Source: Pseudomonas sp. R5(2019) (GTDB lineage Bacteria > Pseudomonadota > Gammaproteobacteria > Pseudomonadales > Pseudomonadaceae). From it: 64,000 nucleotides of DNA. Both the position numbers and the translations under genes were made by a program. Below the pieces are notes generated by a model. It saw nothing but the letters and a program-made list of their open reading frames with translations, had not been told where the DNA came from and did no database searches. Within the stretch, counting starts at the first letter, position 1. Each line of letters begins with the position of its first letter. Of this stretch, positions 8,293 through 17,330 are shown in pieces. The stretch is from assembly GCF_009905435.1 (NCBI RefSeq), contig NZ_JAAAMT010000030.1, positions 1 through 64,000 on the forward strand, in the 5' to 3' direction.

Positions 8293-9123
8293 TCAGCGTG
8301 AGATATGGGTCGGACTGCGTTCATCGAGGATGTCCCCCATACGCATCTCAATCAGATTCTTGATCTTTTGATGCGGCAGAATGTAGAAGCGGTTTTCCCT
8401 CACTGCGTCGAGCGTGATGCGCGCGATGTCGGCCGCACTGAGCTTCCCGGCCTGCGTTGCCTTGCGCGTCTGTTCTTCGTATTTTCCCTTCAGCGGATTG
8501 GCATCAGCCAATTCGGCCGGGCGGTTTCGCCCGGCATCGGCGATGCCCGTCGGTACAAAGGCCGGGCACAGTACCGACACGCCGATCGACGCGTTTTCCT
8601 CCTGCAATTCAAGCTGCAGGCATTCAGAGATCGTCACCACCGCATGCTTGGTCGCACAGTAGATCCCGTTGCCTGGCACCGACAGCAGGCCGGCGACCGA
8701 CGCGGTATTGACAATGTGGCATTCATCCTTTTGCGCCAGCATACGCGGCACAAAACTGCGGATGCCATGCGCGACGCCCATCACGTTGATGCCGACCATC
8801 CACTCCCAATCCTGCACAGTCGTGGTCCACAGCGGGCCGCCTACGAGTACGCCGGCATTGTTGAACAGCAGGTGCGCGGCGCCGAAGCGCGCGTAGGTCG
8901 CAACCGCCAGCTGCTCGATCTGTTCGGCCTGGGCGACATCACATTTCATCGTTAGCACTTGCGTGCCAGACGGCAGCCGTTCAACCGTGACCTGCAGGTT
9001 CTTCTCATCGATGTCGGTCAACGCAAGGCACATGCCTTCGTTGGCGCAGGCTATCGCCAGTTCGCGGCCGAAGCCGCTGGCAGCACCGGTAATAACGGCG
9101 ACTTTGTTACGCAGTGGGTTCAT
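8293..9123 (-). CDS. SDR family NAD(P)-dependent oxidoreductase (operon end)
   Basis: 276 residues. The cofactor motif TGAASGFG is at 12-19, NNAG at about 88-91, and the catalytic Ser142, Tyr155 and Lys159 (YCATK) are all present. Classical short-chain dehydrogenases interconvert alcohols and ketones in the cytosol. It is the last gene of the minus-strand operon read from 13290, 59 bases after a second SDR, and is followed by a terminator. It has more sequence at its C-terminus than the upstream SDR. It may act on a hydroxy/keto acyl intermediate; the exact step is unknown. Confidence 0.9.
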   Translation of the reverse strand: MNPLRNKVAVITGAASGFGRELAIACANEGMCLALTDIDEKNLQVTVERLPSGTQVLTMKCDVAQAEQIEQLAVATYARFGAAHLLFNNAGVLVGGPLWTTTVQDWEWMVGINVMGVAHGIRSFVPRMLAQKDECHIVNTASVAGLLSVPGNGIYCATKHAVVTISECLQLELQEENASIGVSVLCPAFVPTGIADAGRNRPAELADANPLKGKYEEQTRKATQAGKLSAADIARITLDAVRENRFYILPHQKIKNLIEMRMGDILDERSPTHISR

Positions 9124-9182
9124 GTTTGTTTTCCAGTCCTATCCGATCAGATAAAGGCTCGCGGTACTTGTTAAAAATCAAG

Positions 9183-9962
9183 CTATAAAGTGCTGCACAA
9201 GTGCCCTGCATCCACAACGATCTCACTGCCCGTCATGGCGCGACTGGCGTCGCAGGCGAGCAGAAGCAAGGCACCGTCCAGATCGGCCGGTGTGCAGAAT
9301 CGTCGGGTAGGAATACGGGCGCGCAACTTGTCGCCCGCCTCACTGGCCAGGAAATCGCGATTGAGCTCAGTCATCACATAGCCGGGTGCGATGGCATTGA
9401 CCCTGATCTGGTGACGCGCCAGTTCCAGGGCCAGGGAGCGGGTCAACTGGCTCAGGCCGGCCTTCGCCGCGACATAGGGGGTCACGGCGCCTGCAACGCG
9501 GCTGGCCAGAATGGACGTCACATTGATCAAGCTACCGCCGCGCTGCGCCTCGACCATGCGCCGCGCCACTTCTTGCGCGACGATCCAGGCGCCCTTGAGA
9601 TTGGTGTCGAGGATACGATCCCAATCATCATCGGCGTATTCCAGCACGTTACGACTGTCGCTGATGCCCGCGTTGTTGACCAGAATGTCCAGTGGGCCAA
9701 GCGCCTGAGCAATCCGCGCAAGGCATGCGTTGACCGATGCCCGGTCGGTCACGTCCAGGGCGAAGGCACGGGCGCGCCCGCCCTCGCCTTCGATCTCTTC
9801 GACCAAGGTCTGCAACTGCTCGACACGTCGCGCCGCAACCGCCACCTCGGCGCCCGCCGCTGCCAGGGTTCGGGCGAAATGGCGGCCGAGCCCGCTGGAG
9901 GCGCCAGTGACCAGGGCACGGCGGCCAGAAAGATCAAAAAGCTCAATGATCGCAGGCTTCAT
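9183..9962 (-). CDS. SDR oxidoreductase, LvaD-like position in 4-hydroxyacyl operon
   Basis: 259 residues with the glycine motif TGASSGLG (19-26), NNAG (96-99), Ser150, Tyr163 and Lys167. Its ATG overlaps the stop of the acyl-CoA dehydrogenase by one base (TGATG), so the two are translationally coupled. In the levulinate (lva) pathway of P. putida, an SDR in the same position (LvaD) reduces a 4-ketoacyl-CoA to 4-hydroxyacyl-CoA. The same reaction is proposed here from gene order; the substrate chain is unknown. FabG-like SDRs of other functions look alike. Confidence 0.85.
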   Translation of the reverse strand: MKPAIIELFDLSGRRALVTGASSGLGRHFARTLAAAGAEVAVAARRVEQLQTLVEEIEGEGGRARAFALDVTDRASVNACLARIAQALGPLDILVNNAGISDSRNVLEYADDDWDRILDTNLKGAWIVAQEVARRMVEAQRGGSLINVTSILASRVAGAVTPYVAAKAGLSQLTRSLALELARHQIRVNAIAPGYVMTELNRDFLASEAGDKLRARIPTRRFCTPADLDGALLLLACDASRAMTGSEIVVDAGHLCSTL

Positions 9963-11134
9963 CAGGAAAAATCCTTGTGTCCGTCGAGGATCTTTTTCGC
10001 CAGGCTCATGCGATGCACCTCGCTTGGGCCGTCGTAGATGCGGAAGGGACGGATGTCGCGGAAAATGCGCTCGACCACCGTTTCCCCCGTCACACCGCGT
10101 CCGCCCAGGATCTGTACGCAGCGATCGACCACATGCCACAAGGCTTCGGCACTCAGCACCTTGGTCATACTCGACTCGACATTTCCCCGCCCGCCTTCGT
10201 CCAGTACCCAGGCGCAATGCCAGATGGCCAAGCGGGTGCTGTGCAGCGCCATCTGGTTGTCTGCCAGCATGAAGCCGATGCCCTGGTGCTCTCCCAGTGG
10301 CTTGCCGAACGAATCCCGGGTTCGCGCGTAGTCGCAGGCGATATCGTGGGCACGGCGGGCAGCGCCCAGCCAACGCATGCAGTGGGTCAGGCGCGCGGGG
10401 GCCAGGCGCACTTGCGCGTAGCGGAAGCCCTTGCCGATCTCGCCCAGCACATCGGTGGCCGGAACCCGCAGGTTTTTGAAACGCAAGACTGAATGGCCTC
10501 CTGTAAAGCAGCTATCCAGGGTGTTGAGTTGCCGCTCGTGGATAATCCCGGGCGTGTTCATGTCCGCCAGGAACATGGTCGCGGAGCCGTCCTCCATGCG
10601 CGCCATGATGATCGCGAACCCGGCACCGTCGGCCCCGGTAATCAGCCATTTACGGCCGTTGATGACATAATGGTCGCCGTCACGCACGGCGACGGTCTTC
10701 ATCATCGACGGATCGGAGCCTGCGCCAGGCGCAGGTTCGGTCATGGCAAAGCAGGAGCGGATCTGGCCATTGACCAAGGGCCGCAGCCAGCGATCTTTCT
10801 GGGCCTCAGTGGCCACCTCGTCCATCAGGTGAATGTTGCCTTCGTCCGGCGCATGGATGTTCAGCGCTATAGGGCCCAGGGGTGAATAGCCGGCCTCCTC
10901 GAAGACGATGGCTTTGGCGAAGTGGCTCAGGCCCGCGCCACCCATTTCGCGACTGGCATGCGGGCACAACAGACCGGCCCGACGGGCCTTGTCCAGCAGC
11001 TCCTGACGCAAGTCTTCGCTGGGGCCGTGGGAGGTGAGCCGCCCATCGGTTTCCATGGGTATGACCTGGTCGGCGATAAACGCGCGAGTCTTGTCGCGCA
11101 GGTCCAGCAATTCTTGGGGGATCGTGAAGTTCAT
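9962..11134 (-). CDS. acyl-CoA dehydrogenase (ACAD11/LvaC-like)
   Basis: 390 residues with a full acyl-CoA dehydrogenase fold. The flavin/substrate segment CFAMTEPAPGAGSDP is near residue 135, and the C-terminal part contains QILGGRGVTGE. In lva clusters, and in mitochondrial ACAD10/11, this family works with a kinase-like phosphotransferase to convert 4-hydroxyacyl-CoA through a 4-phospho intermediate toward a beta-oxidation substrate. The phosphotransferase is three genes upstream in the same operon, which supports that role. The gap to the histidine phosphatase gene is 22 bases. Confidence 0.9.
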   Translation of the reverse strand: MNFTIPQELLDLRDKTRAFIADQVIPMETDGRLTSHGPSEDLRQELLDKARRAGLLCPHASREMGGAGLSHFAKAIVFEEAGYSPLGPIALNIHAPDEGNIHLMDEVATEAQKDRWLRPLVNGQIRSCFAMTEPAPGAGSDPSMMKTVAVRDGDHYVINGRKWLITGADGAGFAIIMARMEDGSATMFLADMNTPGIIHERQLNTLDSCFTGGHSVLRFKNLRVPATDVLGEIGKGFRYAQVRLAPARLTHCMRWLGAARRAHDIACDYARTRDSFGKPLGEHQGIGFMLADNQMALHSTRLAIWHCAWVLDEGGRGNVESSMTKVLSAEALWHVVDRCVQILGGRGVTGETVVERIFRDIRPFRIYDGPSEVHRMSLAKKILDGHKDFS

Positions 11135-11156
11135 GGCGGCCCTTGGTTCTGTTCGA

Positions 11157-11873
11157 CTAGGTTGTTTGCTGGGAAAGCTGTGCGTGTATGCGTTCCATCA
11201 CAGTGTGTCGCTGGCAGGTCTTGGGAAGGTCGTAAGGCGTCAGGTTCACGACACGAACGAAGCAACGCTGGATGCGACCTGCCTGCATGTCGATATCGAT
11301 AATGTTCAGGCAGGCGTTGTCCTGCTCCAGGCCAGCGGCACAACCGCGCGCGCCGCCCAGCGCCCAGCCCAGCAACAGACGATTGACCGCGTCATGACTG
11401 ACCAGCAGCAAGCTCTGCCAGCTCGGCTCGGCAAGAAGTTCCTCGAAGCGAGCCATGATCCGGCTGTCGAAATCACTCCAGCGCTCCCCGCCCATAAAAC
11501 TGCCGTCGTGATCGGCGAAGCTGTCATAGGCGTAGCAGACCCGCTGTTCCAATTCGGCAGGCGGGATCTCGCGCAGGCGACCGGCACGGACTTCGCGTAG
11601 CTGCGCACAGGCCTGGAGCTCAACGCTGTGATCACCCAGCAACAACTCAGCGGTCTGCCGGGCGCGCGGGTAATCGGAGCACAGCGCACGGTCGAAACTG
11701 ACTGACGCCAGTACCTCGGCCAGCTGGCGAACCTGATCTTCGCCCTGGACGGAAAGCGGCACATTGCGCGGATCCAGCGGCTGGCCGTCGGGCGAGAAAT
11801 AATCGACGTGGCCATGTCGCACCAGGTAGCAACGGCGGCGATAGACGGGTTGCTGGGCCGGTTGCGTGCTCAT
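11157..11873 (-). CDS. histidine phosphatase (phosphoglycerate-mutase-like) family protein
   Basis: 238 residues. The phosphohistidine motif RHG is at 19-21 (YLVRHGHVDYF) and the second conserved histidine is in LVSHDAVNRLLLG. The start at 11873 overlaps the DUF6285 stop by 4 bases. Family members hydrolyse phosphoesters in the cytosol. Its place between kinase-type and dehydrogenase genes suggests a phospho-acyl or CoA-related substrate, or proofreading of 4-phosphoacyl intermediates. It is not part of the lvaABCDEFG set as I know it, so its function here is open. Confidence 0.88.
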   Translation of the reverse strand: MSTQPAQQPVYRRRCYLVRHGHVDYFSPDGQPLDPRNVPLSVQGEDQVRQLAEVLASVSFDRALCSDYPRARQTAELLLGDHSVELQACAQLREVRAGRLREIPPAELEQRVCYAYDSFADHDGSFMGGERWSDFDSRIMARFEELLAEPSWQSLLLVSHDAVNRLLLGWALGGARGCAAGLEQDNACLNIIDIDMQAGRIQRCFVRVVNLTPYDLPKTCQRHTVMERIHAQLSQQTT

Positions 11874-12235
11874 TGGGCCAACACCTTCGGGTTGCTGATA
11901 GACAGCCGCGCCTGGGTGATCGCCGAGAGCGCCGAGAACAGACGCTCCTGGTCGCTCCCGGCAACATCGAAACGCCCCTGGCGAATGGCGCAGCACAGTG
12001 CCTGACGGGCATCAGGCAGTGGCGACTTTGCATCTCCCAGCAACGACTCAAGCAACTGAGCCTCGACTGCATCCGCACGCTCGCCGTCACGGCACTCGCG
12101 CCCGGCAATGGCCATGGCATTGGCGACCATCAGCGCCTGGTAGCGCAGCCTGCCCGGTAGCTGCGCCAGCAATTCGTCGAGCAGGGTCTGACGGGCGATC
12201 TCCAGCAGTTCACTCGCATCGGGACGGATGTTCAT
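11870..12235 (-). CDS. DUF6285 small protein (LvaB-like partner of the phosphotransferase)
   Basis: 121 residues, helical, with no catalytic motif seen. It overlaps the phosphotransferase gene by 4 bases upstream and the histidine phosphatase gene by 4 bases downstream. Small proteins of this type accompany acyl-CoA phosphotransferases. In the P. putida lva operon, the small protein LvaB raises the activity of LvaA. I infer the same partner role from position and size; sequence identity to LvaB could not be tested here. Confidence 0.78.
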   Translation of the reverse strand: MNIRPDASELLEIARQTLLDELLAQLPGRLRYQALMVANAMAIAGRECRDGERADAVEAQLLESLLGDAKSPLPDARQALCCAIRQGRFDVAGSDQERLFSALSAITQARLSISNPKVLAQ

Positions 12236-13290
12236 CGGCGCAGCCCTCCAGTCAAACGCAATATGTCCAGCTCCAATTCGGGGATCAGTCTTCCCGTCAG
12301 GGCCAGTTCCAGCGAAGGTTCCTCACCGGACAAGTGCCGCTGGGCTTGCTGCAGGGCGATGACCGCCCAACGCAAAGTGGCCATGACCTGCCAGAAGACC
12401 AGCTCATCGCGCTCGATACTTAAAGGGGAAACTTCTGTGTAGCCGCCCATGAAGTGTTCGAAAGTACCGACGCCGCCGGCCTCCAGGTCAGGGCGGGCGA
12501 AACGCCAGCAACGGGCGGTGAACCAGCCGATGTCTTCACGCGGATCACCCCAGCCGGTGAACTCCCAGTCCAGTACCGCCTGCAGCTGGCTGAACTCGGC
12601 CAGGTAGTTACCGGTGCGGAAATCACCATGGAGCAAACACCGGGTGGCACTTTCCGGCGCGTTTGATTCACACCAGCGCAGCCCCCACTCCAGCACTGGC
12701 TGAGCCACCCCAAGGCGGTCGATCACAGTGCGGTGGGCGTCAATCGACGCTTGCACCGATGCCTGCTGCGGGTCGCCAAGGAAATCCAGCCGAGCCTGGG
12801 CAGGCAAGATGCGATGGATTCGCGCCAGGTTGGCGCCCAGATCGGCCACCAACTGCGGATCGCCTTCAGCCCCCAGTTGGCTGGTGAGCCTGTGGCCGGC
12901 CGTGATGCCGCAAACCCACTCCATGATGAAAAACGCTCGCCCGTGAACCGAGGCGTCTTCGCACAGCCAGAGTGGCCGCGGCACCTTGACCCCGGCACGA
13001 TGGACCGTGCCCAGTACCGCGAATTCCTGGGCCCGGCTCAGGCTCCCCTGCACCGCCGATTGAGCGTCGCTGCGCAGGACCCAGCGCTGATGGCCCGCAT
13101 GCGGGCCGTCTTCCACGCGCACATCCAACAACCAGTTCTCCTGGATGGCACCGCCGGATAGACGCTGCTGATGTTCGATAGTGACTCGTTGCGCGCCAGC
13201 CTGGGCGCAGAGGAAGGCTTCCAGCCTGGAGTTTTTCAGCTGTTCTTCGGGCTGCGGCACTGTCACCGCTGCTACGTTCGGACCACTCAT
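12232..13290 (-). CDS. phosphotransferase family protein (LvaA/ACAD10-N-like acyl-CoA kinase)
   Basis: 352 residues of the aminoglycoside phosphotransferase/choline kinase fold. The catalytic loop HGDFRTGN is at 221-228 and the magnesium motif DWE at 241-243; the N-lobe nucleotide region is near 45-75. In lva pathways this enzyme phosphorylates the 4-hydroxyl of an acyl-CoA with ATP. It is the first gene of a six-gene operon, has a -24/-12 promoter 60 bases upstream and lies divergent from a sigma-54 activator. That arrangement matches the levulinate cluster of P. putida. Confidence 0.9.
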   Translation of the reverse strand: MSGPNVAAVTVPQPEEQLKNSRLEAFLCAQAGAQRVTIEHQQRLSGGAIQENWLLDVRVEDGPHAGHQRWVLRSDAQSAVQGSLSRAQEFAVLGTVHRAGVKVPRPLWLCEDASVHGRAFFIMEWVCGITAGHRLTSQLGAEGDPQLVADLGANLARIHRILPAQARLDFLGDPQQASVQASIDAHRTVIDRLGVAQPVLEWGLRWCESNAPESATRCLLHGDFRTGNYLAEFSQLQAVLDWEFTGWGDPREDIGWFTARCWRFARPDLEAGGVGTFEHFMGGYTEVSPLSIERDELVFWQVMATLRWAVIALQQAQRHLSGEEPSLELALTGRLIPELELDILRLTGGLRR

Positions 13291-13349
13291 GAGTCACTGC
13301 ACCTGACTTGTTGGATTTATCGTAGGAATCAAAGATGGCAGCTACGTTG

Positions 13350-13365
13350 AGCAATTGCCGAGCCA
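13350..13365 (-). promoter_or_regulatory. sigma-54 (-24/-12) promoter of the lva-type operon
   Basis: On the minus strand the bases read TGGCTCGGCAATTGCT. The GG and GC elements are separated by the required 10 bases, and the sequence matches TGGCACG-N4-TTGCA at all but two positions. It is 60 bases upstream of the phosphotransferase start and within the divergent region next to the sigma-54 activator gene. Confidence 0.85.
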
Positions 13366-13532
13366 GTTTTTTATTGCGTGGCGATAAAGTGCTCGACACC
13401 CGGCAGCACGGGCTCTCCAGCCATTCAGCCCAGTGCTGGCAGCTCATCGTGTGAACCATTAGCGTTGCAATCTGGAAACAACTCCATTCATATATGAGAC
13501 CCACTTGAAACGCCAAAAAGAGCTTGCTTGCC

Positions 13533-15485
13533 ATGCAGCCCCGCCAACCCCAGATCATCGTTCTCATCAGCCACCTGGAGCGCCCACTGCAACCAAGCCG
13601 TCTGGCTCGGGTGGTGAACAGTGTGATGCCCGAGTACTCGGCCGAAACCAACATCCGAGTGCTGGACACCACCGTCGAGGAGGCATTGCAACTGGCCCGC
13701 GAGCTGGAGAAAAACAACGAGGTTGACGTCTTCGTCTGCGCAGGCGCTACCGCTGCCTACCTGCGTAGACACCTGACTCGCCCCGTGCTGTCGATGCGGG
13801 TGGGGGGCGCCGATCTTCTTCGAGCCCTGGAACAAGCGCGACTGCGCTCACCGCAAATCGCCGTCCTCAGCTATGCGCGGATCAACGCCGACCTCGACTC
13901 GATGGCGGCGCTGTTCACGGTGCAGATCCACCAAGCGTGTTACATCACGCTCGAAGAAGCTCGGCAGGCGGTGGAGCGCGCTCGCAACCTTGGTTGCCAG
14001 ACAGTGATCGGCTCATCCACTGTGGTTGAACTGGCGGAACGGGCTGGCTTGCACGGGGTGCTTTCATTGAGTCAGGACACCGTGCGCAAAGCGCTGGAAG
14101 AGGCACTGGGGATCCTTCACAGCCAGCGCATCGAGATTGCCAAACGCCGGCATCTGAACGGTGTTTTGCAGCACATTCCGACAGGCGTTGCAGCCGTGGA
14201 CAACCTGGGAATCGTGCAATCGCTGAACCCTGCGCTGGAACAGCTATTGGGCATGCCGGCAAGCCGAATGTTGGGCCGCCCCCTGCAGGAGCTCTGCCCA
14301 GAACTGGCGTTGGACGAAGTGCTGCGCAGCGGCGCCTGCGAAGAGAACAAAGTCATCCGCCTGGGCCAGAACATGGTAGTCAGCAATATCCTCCCAATCC
14401 TGGAAGACGGCCAACGCACCGGACTGGTACTGACTTGCCAGGATACATCCGCGGTACAACGCGCCGACCAGCGTATTCGTTCGATATACCGTCCTGGCGG
14501 ATTCTCGGCCAAATACCGCCTTGAGCAAATCAGTGGCAATAGCCAGGCCACCCGACAGTTGCTGAAACTGGCTGAACGCTACGCGGCAACCTCCTCTACC
14601 GTGCTGATCACTGGCGAAAGTGGCACCGGCAAGGAGTTGCTGGCGCAAGGCATCCACAATGTCAGCAGCCGCCAGCACGGCCCATTCGTCGCGATCAATT
14701 GCGCGGCCTTTCCCGAATCTCTGCTGGAAAGCGAACTGTTCGGTTACCAGGAAGGCGCCTTCAGCGGCTCGCGCAAAGGCGGTAAACCCGGCTTACTCGA
14801 GGCCGCCCACCGCGGCACTCTCTTCCTCGACGAAATCGGCGACATGCCGGTTTCGCTGCAGACCCGCCTGTTACGCGTTTTGCAAGAGCGCGAAGTACTG
14901 CGCCTCGGCGCAACAGAGCCGATCAGCATCGACATCCGTATCATCGCCGCCACCCATCAGGATCTCTCTGAAGCCATCGAAGCCGGGGGATTTCGCAGCG
15001 ACCTCTACTATCGCCTGAACATCCTGCGCCTGCAGACGGTGCCTTTACGTGAACGCAGTGAAGACATCGCACAAATTGCCCGCGCCATTTTGCATCGCTT
15101 GAATGGAGACAATCGTCCGCTGCAATTACAAGAACGACTGCTGGACGCACTGCTGCCCAACCTCATGACGTATCACTGGCCCGGCAATATCCGCGAACTG
15201 GAAAACATCATCGAACGCGCCGCGCTCTCGGCACAAGATCTGTTGCAAGACACAGCGATCGATGACCTGAGCCTCGCCTTGGTGATCCCTGAACTGCTGA
15301 AAAGCCAGACCTTGCCCGAAGCTTCAGACCAGGCAGCACCGGCAGTCACTGACTTGAAAAGCGTCGCCAAGGAAAAAGAAAAGCAATACGTACGCCAAAT
15401 GCTCAAAGCCTGTGACGGCAATTTAGCGCAAACGGCGATCCGACTGGGCATCAGTCGATCCACGCTTTGGAGGCGACTCCAATAG
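13533..15485 (+). CDS. sigma-54-dependent activator, PrpR/LvaR-like
   Basis: 650 residues: a PrpR-type sensor domain (about 8-190), a PAS-like segment (about 205-300), an AAA+ domain with Walker A GESGTGKE (361-368) and Walker B LFLDEIGD (430-437), and a C-terminal Fis helix-turn-helix ending at the last residue. The sigma-54 contact loop reads GAFSGS where GAFTGA is usual, a conservative variant. The start at 13533 is the first ATG; a TTG at 13524 is too close to AAAAGAG. It is divergent from the operon with the -24/-12 promoter and is its probable activator, sensing a pathway acid or acyl-CoA. Confidence 0.92.
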   Translation: MQPRQPQIIVLISHLERPLQPSRLARVVNSVMPEYSAETNIRVLDTTVEEALQLARELEKNNEVDVFVCAGATAAYLRRHLTRPVLSMRVGGADLLRALEQARLRSPQIAVLSYARINADLDSMAALFTVQIHQACYITLEEARQAVERARNLGCQTVIGSSTVVELAERAGLHGVLSLSQDTVRKALEEALGILHSQRIEIAKRRHLNGVLQHIPTGVAAVDNLGIVQSLNPALEQLLGMPASRMLGRPLQELCPELALDEVLRSGACEENKVIRLGQNMVVSNILPILEDGQRTGLVLTCQDTSAVQRADQRIRSIYRPGGFSAKYRLEQISGNSQATRQLLKLAERYAATSSTVLITGESGTGKELLAQGIHNVSSRQHGPFVAINCAAFPESLLESELFGYQEGAFSGSRKGGKPGLLEAAHRGTLFLDEIGDMPVSLQTRLLRVLQEREVLRLGATEPISIDIRIIAATHQDLSEAIEAGGFRSDLYYRLNILRLQTVPLRERSEDIAQIARAILHRLNGDNRPLQLQERLLDALLPNLMTYHWPGNIRELENIIERAALSAQDLLQDTAIDDLSLALVIPELLKSQTLPEASDQAAPAVTDLKSVAKEKEKQYVRQMLKACDGNLAQTAIRLGISRSTLWRRLQ

Positions 15486-15499
15486 AAACCACATCGCGC

Positions 15500-15534
15500 C
15501 CCCTGTACAGCCGTCATGAACGGTTGTACAGGGG
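15500..15534. terminator. bidirectional terminator hairpin
   Basis: Fifteen-base arms (CCCCTGTACA... / ...TGTACAGGGG) with one G-T pair and a five-base loop. It separates the convergent sigma-54 regulator (+) and thioesterase (-) genes. Confidence 0.75.
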
Positions 15535-15583
15535 CATACACTGATCCCCTGTTGCACCTGACCCCCCGCTGCGGGGCCTCTGA

Positions 15584-16027
15584 TCAGTCGACGTTGACCA
15601 GCAGCGGTACAAGCGCGGCACGCAGCGCATCGCCGATCGCTACCGGGCGACGGGATTCGTGGCCCACGTAGACATGCACGAAGTGCCCCTGCGCCGCCGC
15701 CTGGGCCTCACCTTCGCGGAACAGGCCAACCTCATAACGCACACTGGAGCTACCAAGCCGGGTCACCCGCACCCCGGCTTCGATGGCGTCTGGAAAGGCG
15801 ATAGGTGCGAAATAGTTGCACTGGGTTTCGACCACCAGGCCAATAGTCTCACCGCGCTCGAAATCGAGTACCCCCAGGCTCAGCAAGTAACCGTTCACCA
15901 CGGTATCGAAGTAGCTGTAGTAGTTGACGTTGTTGACGTGGCCATAGACGTCGTTATCCATCCAGCGAGTCTGGATCGGCCGAAAGTGTGGGTAGGCATC
16001 GCGTGAATTGGCGCCGGATCTGGACAT
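15584..16027 (-). CDS. acyl-CoA thioesterase, hotdog family (second copy)
   Basis: 147 residues from the ATG at 16027; a GTG at 16039 is an alternative, and neither has a clear ribosome-binding site. The motif RWMDNDVYGHVNNVNYYSYFD carries the catalytic aspartate and HVNN as in the thioesterase at 885-1322. The two share the same layout (HVNN, then CxYFxPI/CNYFAPI, then a conserved LG-SS-RYE segment), so they are paralogues. It ends the long minus-strand beta-oxidation operon and is 59 bases after the thiolase gene. The likely role is hydrolysis of acyl-CoA products or dead-end intermediates. Confidence 0.86.
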   Translation of the reverse strand: MSRSGANSRDAYPHFRPIQTRWMDNDVYGHVNNVNYYSYFDTVVNGYLLSLGVLDFERGETIGLVVETQCNYFAPIAFPDAIEAGVRVTRLGSSSVRYEVGLFREGEAQAAAQGHFVHVYVGHESRRPVAIGDALRAALVPLLVNVD

Positions 16028-16086
16028 GGAGGGATGCACCTGTTGAGGTCAGTAAAAGAAAGGCAGGTCAGCATTGGCCCAGGTGC

Positions 16087-17274
16087 TCACTGGAACACCT
16101 CGAAGAGTCCGGCCGCGCCCATGCCGCCGCCCACGCACATGGTCACCACCACGTACTTCACGCCGCGCCGCCGGCCTTCCAGCAGGGCATGCCCGACCAT
16201 CCGCGCGCCACTCATGCCGTAAGGGTGGCCGATGGCGATGGCACCGCCATTGACGTTCAGGCGGGCGTCGTCGATGCCCAAGGTGTCACGGCAGTAGAGC
16301 ACCTGGCAGGCGAACGCCTCGTTGAGCTCCCACAGGCCGATGTCGTCGACCTTCAGGCCGTGTTGTTTGAGCAGCCTGGGGACTGCCAGCACCGGGCCGA
16401 TACCCATTTCTTCCGGGGCCAGGCCGGCCACGGCGATACCGCGATACAGGCCCAACGGCTTAAGGTTGCGCTGCTCGGCGAGGCGCGCATCCATCAGTAC
16501 GCAGGCGCTGGCGCCGTCGGACAGTTGGCTGGCGTTGCCGGCGGTGATGCAGCCACCTTCGATCACCGGCTTGAGGTTGCTCAGGTCTTCCAGGCGGGTC
16601 TGCGGACGGTTGCCTTCATCGACTTTGAGCGTGACCTTTTCCAGACGCGACTCGCCAGTGGCTTTGTCGATCACCTGCCGGATGGTGGTGACCGGTACGA
16701 TTTCGCTATCGAACAACCCGGCCTGCTGTGCCGCTGCGGTGCGTAGCTGCGATTGCAGGGCGTAGGCGTCCTGCGCCTCGCGACTGATACCGTAACGCTT
16801 GGCCACCCATTCGGCCGTTTTCAGCATGGGCATGTAGGCGTGGATGGCGTTGCGCTCCACCTGCGGATCGCGCTCGGCGAATGCCCATTCCATGTTGCGA
16901 TGCTGCACCGCGCTGATGTTTTCCTGGCCGGCACCGATGGCGGCCGGCATGCCGTCGACCATGATCTGCTTGGCGGCGGTGGCGATGGCCATCAGGCCCG
17001 AGGCGCACTGGCGATCCAGGGTCTGCCCGCTAACCGATAACGGCAGGCCCGAGGCCAGGGCGGCCATGCGCGCCAGGTTCAAACCGGCGGTGCCGCTGGT
17101 CAGTGCGGTGCCCATCACCAGGTCTTCGATTTCCCCGGCCTCGATGCCGGCGCGTTCGACCGCCGCACGCACGGCATGATTGGCCATGGTGGGCGACTTG
17201 ATGGTGTTGAACGCGCCACGGAACGCCTTGGCGATAGGGGTGCGGGCTGTGGAGAGAATGACGGCTTCTTTCAT
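16087..17274 (-). CDS. acetyl-CoA C-acyltransferase (thiolase)
   Basis: 395 residues, the normal thiolase length. The acyl-accepting Cys90 lies in LDRQCASG, the GGAIAIGHPYGMSGAR segment with the catalytic His is near residue 345, and the second active-site cysteine is in TMCVGGGMGAAG near the end. It cleaves 3-ketoacyl-CoA with CoA. It sits 56 bases downstream of the FadB-like gene in the same operon, completing a beta-oxidation cycle with the dehydrogenase and synthetase upstream. Confidence 0.94.
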   Translation of the reverse strand: MKEAVILSTARTPIAKAFRGAFNTIKSPTMANHAVRAAVERAGIEAGEIEDLVMGTALTSGTAGLNLARMAALASGLPLSVSGQTLDRQCASGLMAIATAAKQIMVDGMPAAIGAGQENISAVQHRNMEWAFAERDPQVERNAIHAYMPMLKTAEWVAKRYGISREAQDAYALQSQLRTAAAQQAGLFDSEIVPVTTIRQVIDKATGESRLEKVTLKVDEGNRPQTRLEDLSNLKPVIEGGCITAGNASQLSDGASACVLMDARLAEQRNLKPLGLYRGIAVAGLAPEEMGIGPVLAVPRLLKQHGLKVDDIGLWELNEAFACQVLYCRDTLGIDDARLNVNGGAIAIGHPYGMSGARMVGHALLEGRRRGVKYVVVTMCVGGGMGAAGLFEVFQ

Positions 17275-17330
17275 GGATTAAGTCCTTGCGTGATCGGTCG
17301 GGGCGGCCACCCTGCAGTGGCCGCCAAAGG

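Noticed and set aside
14756..14775. The GAFSGS loop of the sigma-54 activator as a loss of function.
   Set aside because: Serine replaces threonine conservatively and PrpR-type activators vary at the last position, so activity is expected to be kept.
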